A stretch of 13,015 nt of DNA from an uncultured Lacibacter sp. (GTDB lineage: Bacteria; Bacteroidota; Bacteroidia; Chitinophagales; Chitinophagaceae). Position 1 is the first letter of the stretch, and each line of letters starts with the position of its first letter. Positions 7,643 to 13,015 of this stretch are shown piece after piece. The notes beneath the pieces were generated by a model. The model ran no database searches, was not told where the DNA came from, and saw nothing but the letters and a program-made list of their open reading frames with translations. The DNA is taken from NCBI RefSeq assembly GCF_946479605.1, contig NZ_CAMLGT010000091.1:1-13015 (forward strand). The letters run 5' to 3'. The position numbers were made by a program, and so were the translations under genes.

Positions 7643-9073
7643 ATGAATATGATGGATTTGATGACTGATAATAAGGTACACGACGAAAGCCGCCAAGGCG
7701 AAGCCTATGCGCCTTTTGCCAACGACCCTAATCAATACAAAAAGAAGTTTTACATCGAGAGCTATGGTTGCCAGATGAATTTCAGCGACAGCGAAATTGT
7801 AGCCAGCATCCTCAACAGTGCAGGCTATGGTGCCACACGTGACACAGAAGAAGCTGACCTGGTTCTGCTCAACACCTGCTCCATCCGGGAAAAAGCGGAG
7901 CAAACCATCCGCAAACGGTTAACGGAATTCCGCAAAGCCAAAATGCGCAAGCCCGGTATGCTGGTGGGGGTATTGGGTTGTATGGCTGAGCGATTAAAAG
8001 CAAATCTACTGGAAGAAGAAAAGCTGGTGGATATGGTGGTTGGCCCTGATGCTTACCGCACACTGCCTGGCCTTATTGAAGAAGCAGAAGGTGGACAAAA
8101 GTCGGTGAATGTATTGTTGAGCCGTGATGAAACCTATGCCGATATTTCACCGGTGCGTTTGGAAAGTAATGGTGTGAGTGCGTTTATCTCCATCATGCGT
8201 GGCTGTAACAACATGTGCAGCTTTTGCGTGGTGCCGTTTACCCGTGGGCGTGAACGCAGCCGTGATGCAAAATCAATTGTTGCGGAAGCACAGGATCTGT
8301 TCGATCGTGGTTTCCGTGAAGTGACCTTGCTCGGTCAGAATGTGGACAGCTATTATTTTGTGGATGAAAAAAGTAATGAAACCGTTTCATTCGCCATGCT
8401 TATGGAACGAGTGGCGTTGATTTCTCCCGATCTGCGTGTGCGTTTTTCTACTTCTCACCCGAAAGATATTACCGATGAAGTATTGCACACCATGGCGAAA
8501 TACGAGAACATCTGTAAATACATTCATCTGCCGGTACAAAGTGGTAACACCCGCATTTTACAGTTGATGAACAGAACCTACACACGTGAATGGTATATGA
8601 AAAAGGTTGATCGCATTAAGGAAATTCTTCCCGATTGCGGCATCAGTTCCGATATCATTGCAGGTTTCTGCAGCGAAACAGAAGAAGAACACCAGGATAC
8701 GTTGAGTATTATGGATTACAGCCAGTACGATTACAGTTATATGTTCTTCTACAGTGAGCGTCCCGGAACATTGGCTGCACGCCGTTATAAAGATGACGTA
8801 CCGGAAGAGGTGAAGAAACGTCGATTGCAGGAAATTGTTGATAAGCAATATTGGCTCTCGCTTGAAAGCAACAAACGTGATGTTGGTAAAACATACAAAG
8901 TGTTGATTGAAGGCGAAAGCAAGAAAGATGCGAATGCATGGATGGGCCGCAACTCACAAAACAAAGTGATTGTATTTGCGAAAGAAAATTATGAGTTGAA
9001 GAAAGGTGATTATGTAAATGTTACAGTAACCGACTGCACCAAAGGAACATTACTTGGTGTAATTGAAAAATAA
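7643..9073 (+). CDS. miaB: tRNA-2-methylthio-N6-dimethylallyladenosine synthase (MiaB)
   Basis: This radical-SAM methylthiotransferase converts i6A37 to ms2i6A37 in tRNAs that read UNN codons, using two [4Fe-4S] clusters. The UPF0004 domain carries its three cluster cysteines: [10 protein letters not shown] (C43), NTCSIREKA (C79) and GCMAER (C113). The radical-SAM triad is GCNNMCSFC (C188, C192, C195), followed by [12 protein letters not shown], typical of MiaB. A TRAM RNA-binding domain fills about residues 408-476 ([14 protein letters not shown] to GTLLGVIEK). With the ATG at 7643 the protein has 476 residues, normal for the family; ATGs at 7649, 7652 and 7661 are alternatives. The frame stays open further upstream to 7355, but that part is antisense to the receptor gene and not MiaB-like. 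It heads an operon; the next ATG is 5 bases after its stop. Confidence 0.96.
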   Translation: MNMMDLMTDNKVHDESRQGEAYAPFANDPNQYKKKFYIESYGCQMNFSDSEIVASILNSAGYGATRDTEEADLVLLNTCSIREKAEQTIRKRLTEFRKAKMRKPGMLVGVLGCMAERLKANLLEEEKLVDMVVGPDAYRTLPGLIEEAEGGQKSVNVLLSRDETYADISPVRLESNGVSAFISIMRGCNNMCSFCVVPFTRGRERSRDAKSIVAEAQDLFDRGFREVTLLGQNVDSYYFVDEKSNETVSFAMLMERVALISPDLRVRFSTSHPKDITDEVLHTMAKYENICKYIHLPVQSGNTRILQLMNRTYTREWYMKKVDRIKEILPDCGISSDIIAGFCSETEEEHQDTLSIMDYSQYDYSYMFFYSERPGTLAARRYKDDVPEEVKKRRLQEIVDKQYWLSLESNKRDVGKTYKVLIEGESKKDANAWMGRNSQNKVIVFAKENYELKKGDYVNVTVTDCTKGTLLGVIEK

Positions 9074-9078
9074 ACAGA

Positions 9079-10329
9079 ATGGATCTTCAAACAATAAAGA
9101 ACAGGTTTGGCATTATTGGCAACTCCCCCGCCCTCAACCATGCGTTGAATGTGGCGGTGCAGGTGAGTGCTACGGATTTAACGGTATTGATCAATGGTGA
9201 AAGTGGTGTGGGTAAAGAAGTGTTTTCGCAGATCATTCATTCCCTATCGGCACGTAAACACAATCCCTTCATTGCAGTTAACTGTGGTGCTATACCCGAA
9301 GGAACAATTGATTCGGAATTATTTGGTCATGAAAAAGGATCGTTCACCGGTGCTGTAGAGGCCCGTAAAGGTTATTTTGAAACCGTAAACGGCGGTACAA
9401 TTTTTCTTGATGAAATTGGTGAAATGCCGCTTGGTACACAGGCTCGTTTGCTGCGTGTGTTGGAAACCGGCGAGTTTATCCGTGTAGGGTCTTCAAAGGT
9501 GCAAAAGACAGATGTGCGTGTAATTGCAGCAACCAACAAAGAACTAATAGAATATACACAGACAAACAAATTCAGGGAAGATCTTTATTATCGTTTGAAT
9601 ACAGTACCCATTCGTGTACCAGCTTTGCGTGATCGTAAAGAAGATATCCCTCTTCTGTTCCGCAAGTTTGCTGTTGACTTTGCAGAACGCTATAAAACCA
9701 CACCTGTACAGTTGGAAGATGATGCGAAAAATCTGTTAATCAGCTATCCGTTTCCCGGTAATGTGCGGGAATTGAAGAATATTGCAGAGCAGATTTCAGT
9801 TCTTTCAACAAACAAACAGGTAACAGGAAGAGAGTTAACCGGTTTTTTACCTGAGCAAAGCGGAAACCGTTTACCTGTTCTTGCACATCAACCTGCACCT
9901 GCAGGAAGTGCCAATGAGTTTGCCAATGAGCGTGAGATATTATACAAGCTCTTTTTTGATATGAAGCGTGATGTAACAGAGCTGAAGAAAATGTTTTTGG
10001 AAGTCTTGCAGCATGGAGGTGCTTCGGTACAAATGCCGGGCAATTTCTTTAATGATGCTTTGATGCCCGAACATAAGCCAATGGAAGTAACACAGCCCGT
10101 TATTGGATCAACACACCAGGCACAACCGGTTATTATAGGCGGAAACGGCGATATACATGATCATGTGGAAGTGGAAGAAAGTCTTAATATCATGGATAAA
10201 GAAAAAGAACTCATCATTAAGGCACTGAAAAAACATAAAAGTAAACGTCGTGATGCAGCACTTGATCTTGGCATCAGTGAGCGCACACTGTACAGAAAAC
10301 TGAAGGAGTATGATATTGAAGAACTCTGA
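9079..10329 (+). CDS. Sigma-54-dependent transcriptional activator, PspF-like (AAA+ and Fis HTH)
   Basis: A 416-residue bacterial enhancer-binding protein that uses ATP hydrolysis to open sigma-54 RNA polymerase promoters. The AAA+ domain starts almost at the N-terminus (about 10-250): Walker A GESGVGKE (40-47), sigma-54 contact loop GSFTGA (87-92, Ser in place of the second residue of GAFTGA), Walker B GGTIFLDE (105-112), then REDLYYRLN and the PGNVREL sensor-II motif. There is no receiver, GAF or PAS domain, so control must come from a partner protein, expression level or a ligand of the central domain. A poorly conserved, proline-, glutamine- and histidine-containing linker (about 260-365) joins a Fis-type helix-turn-helix (DAALDLGISERTLYRKLKEY). 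It lies between miaB and lptE and overlaps lptE by 20 bases. I recall this placement from other Bacteroidota. Its targets are unknown. Confidence 0.93.
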   Translation: MDLQTIKNRFGIIGNSPALNHALNVAVQVSATDLTVLINGESGVGKEVFSQIIHSLSARKHNPFIAVNCGAIPEGTIDSELFGHEKGSFTGAVEARKGYFETVNGGTIFLDEIGEMPLGTQARLLRVLETGEFIRVGSSKVQKTDVRVIAATNKELIEYTQTNKFREDLYYRLNTVPIRVPALRDRKEDIPLLFRKFAVDFAERYKTTPVQLEDDAKNLLISYPFPGNVRELKNIAEQISVLSTNKQVTGRELTGFLPEQSGNRLPVLAHQPAPAGSANEFANEREILYKLFFDMKRDVTELKKMFLEVLQHGGASVQMPGNFFNDALMPEHKPMEVTQPVIGSTHQAQPVIIGGNGDIHDHVEVEESLNIMDKEKELIIKALKKHKSKRRDAALDLGISERTLYRKLKEYDIEEL

Positions 10330-10891
10330 TAAAAATCCAAAGCACAAAGTACAAAGTACAAAGTACGAACGTCCGCAACTTGTAAAGCTTTATAAGTTGA
10401 CAGCGGTTTCGTACCTCGTACTTCTTACCTCATTCTTCCTCTCAGCTTGCTACTCATTCAAAGATGTTTCTATTCCGCCTGAAGTAAAAACGGTAAAGGT
10501 CAATTATATTGAAAACAGGGCAAAGATCATTAACCCGCAATTGAGCCAGCGGTTAACCGATAAGCTTCGTCAAAAGATCGTAAACCAAACACGGTTATCA
10601 CAAACCAATAGTGATGATGCGCATTACGACATAAGCGGGCAGATCACAGATTACTATGTTACCACATCGGGTATTTCCAATCAACAGGCTGCATCAAACC
10701 GTTTAAATGTAACTGTGCATCTTATTTTCAAAAACAGGTTAGACGATAAAAAGAATTTTGAAGCAGATCTTACACGCAACTTCGATTTCTCTGCTAATGT
10801 TCCGTTAAGCCAGGCAGAAGCTTCGCTTACCGATCAGATTGTTCAGAATATGACCGACGAAATTTTTAACCGCATTTTCTCCAACTGGTAA
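10310..10891 (+). CDS. lptE: LptE-like LPS-assembly lipoprotein
   Basis: A 193-residue outer-membrane lipoprotein that probably plugs and assembles the LptD barrel for LPS insertion. The lipobox LSAC places the lipidated Cys at 47. After it comes the Bacteroidota LptE pattern: CYSFKDVSIPPEVKTVKVNYIEN, then NPQLSQRLTDKLRQKIVNQTRL, a DISGQITDYYVT strand and a C-terminal helix SLTDQIVQNMTDEIFNRIFSNW. The start is the ATG at 10310, which overlaps the previous gene by 20 bases (translational coupling likely); TTG at 10316 is an alternative. The signal peptide is unusual: about 46 residues, with a long polar n-region. Most of it is encoded by a large inverted heptanucleotide repeat (10344-10443). 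TTG at 10397 would give an 18-residue signal lacking a positive charge, so it is less likely. Confidence 0.88.
   Translation: MILKNSDKNPKHKVQSTKYERPQLVKLYKLTAVSYLVLLTSFFLSACYSFKDVSIPPEVKTVKVNYIENRAKIINPQLSQRLTDKLRQKIVNQTRLSQTNSDDAHYDISGQITDYYVTTSGISNQQAASNRLNVTVHLIFKNRLDDKKNFEADLTRNFDFSANVPLSQAEASLTDQIVQNMTDEIFNRIFSNW
10344..10443. repeat. Facing heptanucleotide arrays forming a long hairpin inside the lptE 5' end
   Basis: The left arm has three exact ACAAAGT units (10344-10364) and continues ACGAAC. The right arm has 7-bp units TCGTACC, TCGTACT, TCTTACC, TCATTCT and TCCTCTC (10409-10443). Positions 10354-10369 pair with 10408-10423 at 14 of 16 bases. The centre (10376-10399) is a 24-bp palindrome matching at 22 positions around AAAGCTTT, with a small mismatched bulge between the two paired blocks. 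The whole element lies within the coding frame of lptE. Confidence 0.8.
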
Positions 10892-10913
10892 TATTTTCTT
10901 TTACCTTGCCCCA

Positions 10914-11915
10914 ATGATGAATGCAGATGTTTTTCACCGATTGCTGCAGCAACCATCTTTGCTGAAAGAAACTGATGCAACAGAACTGGAAACGATGGTG
11001 TATCAATACCCTTGGTTTGGTGTAGCACAGTTATTGCTTGCTGCAAAGAAGAAACAGGATGGAGTTGTTTTTGAAAAGCAGGCTGAAAAGGCGATGTTGT
11101 ATTTCAACAGGCAATTGTTAGGTAATTCTTTGCTAAAACAATTTTCGGATGTTACAATACAACCAGAACAGGATGTAGTTGAAGCTTGGCAGCAGAAGGT
11201 TGAAATATCTGGAGAATCAGATGAGCTGGAAGCGTCATTAGATGCAGAAGCAATTATAGAAGCAGAAGATATTCGTGATGAACAGGAAGGAACAGTAGTT
11301 ACAGATGCGGCACTGGATGCTGCTGTGCTCCTGCAGGCAGAAGCGGAATACGAAGCTGAACAACAGATAAAGGATGCTGAAACTGAAATGCAGGCTGAGA
11401 TCATGATTGAGGCAGATGCCGAACGTGAGCTTGCCGATTTTGTAGAAAAAACCGATACCGAACTGACTGCTGATGCAATAATCAGTGCAGATATGGCAAA
11501 AGAAGAATTAATAAAAAAAGAAGAGCCGGCGGTTACAGATAATCAGCCTTTGTTTACATTCGAGCCATTCCATACGGTCGATTATTTTGCTTCGCAGGGC
11601 ATCAAACTCCGTGAAGAAAAACTGGATACGGATGAACTGGGTAAGCAGGTAAAAAGCTTTACCCAATGGTTGCGGTCTATGAAAAAGATCTATGTAGAAG
11701 AGAAAAAGCAGCTCGACTCACAGGAAGAGGAAAAAGTGGTGTCTAAGGCCACAAAAAGCAACGAACAGACCGATGTGATCACCGAAACCATGGCCGAAGT
11801 GCTGGCCAAACAGGGTAAAAATGCACAAGCCATTGATTTGTACAGCAAATTAAGTTTGTTGCATCCCGAAAAAAGCGTTTATTTTGCCTCCCGCATTCAA
11901 GAACTAAAAAAATAA
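10914..11915 (+). CDS. Acidic protein with TPR-like C-terminus, lptE-secG intergenic family
   Basis: A 333-residue protein with no signal peptide, so probably cytosolic. The N-terminal part (about 1-75) is helical: VFHRLLQQPSLLKETDATELETMV, YPWFGVAQLLLAAKKKQ. A strongly acidic, alanine- and glutamate-rich spacer follows (about 85-210) with degenerate repeats such as DAEAIIEAED, QAEIMIEADA and TADAIISADM. The C-terminal part has PLFTFEPFHTVDYFASQGIKL, an FTQWLRSMKK segment and a final helical pair, AEVLAKQGKNAQAIDLYSKLSLLHPEKS, resembling one tetratricopeptide unit. I recall uncharacterised proteins of this build between lptE and secG in other Bacteroidota. The start is ATG at 10914 or the next ATG at 10917, 22 bases after lptE. 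secG follows 3 bases after its stop, so they are co-transcribed. Function unknown; TPR suggests protein binding. Confidence 0.82.
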   Translation: MMNADVFHRLLQQPSLLKETDATELETMVYQYPWFGVAQLLLAAKKKQDGVVFEKQAEKAMLYFNRQLLGNSLLKQFSDVTIQPEQDVVEAWQQKVEISGESDELEASLDAEAIIEAEDIRDEQEGTVVTDAALDAAVLLQAEAEYEAEQQIKDAETEMQAEIMIEADAERELADFVEKTDTELTADAIISADMAKEELIKKEEPAVTDNQPLFTFEPFHTVDYFASQGIKLREEKLDTDELGKQVKSFTQWLRSMKKIYVEEKKQLDSQEEEKVVSKATKSNEQTDVITETMAEVLAKQGKNAQAIDLYSKLSLLHPEKSVYFASRIQELKK

Positions 11916-11918
11916 AAA

Positions 11919-12257
11919 ATGACTTGGTTATTCATTATACTGGTAATTCTGGCCAGTGCATTATTAGGATTTGTGGTGTTGGTACAAAACCCAAAAGGTG
12001 GTGGCCTTAGTGGTTCTGTTGCCGGTTTCAGCAACCAGTTTATGGGTGTTAAACAAACAACTGATGTACTTGAAAAAGGTACTTGGTTGTTTGCAGCAAT
12101 CATCGGTATCCTTTGTCTCGTTTCTTCTCTCTTTATTTCCAGCAGCACTGCTTCTTCAGGTTCTGGTAACTTAGAGAAAGCAACTGGTGCTCCGGTTCAA
12201 TCAGCACCTGCTCAAACAACTACCCCTTCAGTTCCTGCGCCTGCACCGGCAAAGTAA
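11919..12257 (+). CDS. secG: Preprotein translocase subunit SecG
   Basis: A 112-residue inner-membrane subunit of the SecYEG channel that aids SecA-driven protein export. The first transmembrane helix spans about residues 3-23 (WLFIILVILASALLGFVVLV), followed by the conserved QNPKGGGLSG loop (24-33) and AGFSNQFMGVKQTTDVLEKGTW, then a second helix at about 56-75 (LFAAIIGILCLVSSLFI). The order and the glycine-rich loop are diagnostic. The C-terminal tail (about 76-112) is serine-, alanine-, proline- and threonine-rich and probably disordered, a common extension in this phylum. The gene starts 3 bases after the TPR-like gene and ends the operon with a strong terminator 19 bases after its stop. 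Confidence 0.95.
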   Translation: MTWLFIILVILASALLGFVVLVQNPKGGGLSGSVAGFSNQFMGVKQTTDVLEKGTWLFAAIIGILCLVSSLFISSSTASSGSGNLEKATGAPVQSAPAQTTTPSVPAPAPAK

Positions 12258-12276
12258 TTGCTTAAAATAATTTTTG

Positions 12277-12304
12277 AAACCCCGACCAAGCGTCGGGGTT
12301 TTTT
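12277..12304 (+). terminator. Intrinsic terminator of the miaB-secG operon
   Basis: A 10-bp perfect stem (AAACCCCGAC with its complement) with a 5-base loop (CAAGC) is followed directly by a T run. It separates secG from mltG and implies that mltG has its own promoter. Confidence 0.95.
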
Positions 12305-12325
12305 GTTTTATTTTGAAACAGGTTG

Positions 12326-12341
12326 TGGCATAATAATTTCA
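12326..12341 (+). promoter_or_regulatory. Weak sigma-54-like promoter candidate upstream of mltG
   Basis: TGGCATAATAATTTCA matches the sigma-54 consensus TGGCACRNNNNTTGCW except at position 6 and at the G of the -12 GC pair. It lies 38 bases before the mltG ATG. An overlapping TTTG (12312-12315), 18 bases and TAATTTC could equally be a degraded housekeeping promoter. Confidence 0.25.
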
Positions 12342-12379
12342 GTAAAACCAATTCTGTTGAATAAAACCATATCTCTAAA

Positions 12380-13015
12380 ATGAAAAAGTTCATTGGCTAT
12401 AGTTTGCTTGTTCTTTTATTGACCGCCTTATTCTTTGGATGGAAAGTTGTGGGTAGCGCCACTACTTTCAGCGATTCTAAAAAATTCCTTTATATCCATA
12501 CCGGTGCTGCAAATGAGAAAGCTTTGATGCAAACATTGCATGACTCAGGTTTCCTCAAAAGCCCTGGCGTTTTTAACTGGCTGGCAACACGACTGGATGT
12601 ATGGAACAAACTGCGCCCCGGGCGTTATGAAATTGCAAAAGGTTCATCGCTGTTAACATTGGTGCGCAAGCTGCGTAATGGTACACAGTCTCCTGTAAAT
12701 CTCACTATCACCAAGTTGCGTACACGAAAAGATTTTGCAGCACTGGTAGGCCGTAAGTTTGAAACCGATTCTGCCATGATGCTTCATTTCCTGCTGAGCA
12801 ACGATTCATTAAAACAGTTTGAACTTGATACCAACACTGTAATGACTGCTGTATTTCCCAATACCTATTCCCTGCTTTGGAATTCTGAACCGCAGAAGAT
12901 CTTCCGTAAGCTGAATGAGCAACGCAAGAAGTTCTGGACGGCGGAGCGAAAGCAAAAAGCAGCAGCACTTGGTTTAACGGCTGAACAGGTGCATACACTT
13001 GCTTCAATTGTGGAA
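12380..13015 (+). CDS. mltG: Endolytic murein transglycosylase MltG, N-terminal part, cut by window edge
   Basis: This YceG-family enzyme cleaves nascent peptidoglycan strands in the periplasm and so sets glycan chain length. 212 codons are present from the ATG at 12380 and continue beyond the right edge; full proteins are about 340-360 residues. A single N-terminal transmembrane helix (about residues 4-23) anchors it to the inner membrane. A LysM-like subdomain follows, with the typical LRPGRYEIAKGSSLLTLVRKLRNGTQSPV (about 75-103). Then comes AVFPNTYSLLWN, the usual P-x-TY motif, and the helix leading to LTAEQVHTLASIVE. The last visible residue is the Glu of the conserved SIVExE active-site motif. 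It has a separate promoter, since a terminator precedes it. Confidence 0.93.
   Translation, partial: MKKFIGYSLLVLLLTALFFGWKVVGSATTFSDSKKFLYIHTGAANEKALMQTLHDSGFLKSPGVFNWLATRLDVWNKLRPGRYEIAKGSSLLTLVRKLRNGTQSPVNLTITKLRTRKDFAALVGRKFETDSAMMLHFLLSNDSLKQFELDTNTVMTAVFPNTYSLLWNSEPQKIFRKLNEQRKKFWTAERKQKAAALGLTAEQVHTLASIVE

Noticed and set aside
9079..9102. Activator as a response regulator of a two-component system
   Set aside because: The AAA+ domain begins within about ten residues of the start, leaving no room for a receiver domain, and no histidine kinase gene is present in the window.
2717..10443. Heptad arrays as CRISPR repeats or phage attachment sites
   Set aside because: Units are 7 bp without spacers, there are no cas, integrase or transposase genes, and flanking genes are core genes.
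10902..10909. TACCTTGC before the TPR-like gene as an internal promoter
   Set aside because: It differs from TAnnTTTG at two of the six fixed positions, lacks a -33 partner, and the gene is only 22 bases after lptE in a tight operon.
11003..11404. 133-codon minus-strand frame rich in serine and alanine
   Set aside because: It mirrors the glutamate- and alanine-rich spacer of the TPR-like gene; its composition is a by-product of that codon bias.

Overview
The window looks like core chromosome of a Bacteroidota bacterium, probably the family Chitinophagaceae. The pointers are a Bacteroidota-type topoisomerase IV ParE, a CarboxypepD_reg plus outer-membrane beta-barrel receptor, several small lipoproteins, starts without Shine-Dalgarno sequences, TAnnTTTG-type -7 promoter elements, and the gene order miaB, sigma-54 activator, lptE, TPR-like protein, secG that I recall from other Bacteroidota. 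This placement comes from recognising families, not from a search. I see no phage, plasmid, insertion sequence, CRISPR array, tRNA or rRNA.

Layout. Positions 1-1222 (minus) hold the N-terminal two thirds of parE, running off the left edge. Positions 1223-1500 hold no gene but carry short heptanucleotide arrays. Positions 1501-4969 are a run of small, mostly envelope genes: a two-helix membrane peptide, a secreted TonB-C-like protein, an acidic cytosolic protein, a hot-dog acyl-CoA thioesterase (minus), a 50-residue membrane peptide, a lipoprotein and a lipoprotein with two META domains. Four strong hairpins punctuate this run. Positions 5077-7509 (minus) encode an outer-membrane receptor with a TTG start. 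It is divergent from the operon that begins at 7643: miaB (tRNA ms2i6A37), a PspF-like sigma-54 activator, lptE (LPS transport lipoprotein), an acidic TPR-like protein and secG, closed by a clear terminator at 12277-12304. The 5' part of mltG begins at 12380 and runs off the right edge at its catalytic motif.

Functionally most genes serve the cell envelope: protein export (SecG), LPS delivery (LptE), peptidoglycan strand termination (MltG), an outer-membrane receptor and lipoproteins. parE and miaB are general housekeeping genes.

The most unusual structure is a set of 7-bp-periodic tandem repeats with a different unit at each site (1235-1255, 1338-1379, 2717-2788, 10344-10443). Two of them occur as facing arrays that can fold into long hairpins. 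One hairpin lies between convergent genes. The other lies inside the 5' end of lptE, where one arm encodes the hydrophobic core of the lipoprotein signal peptide.
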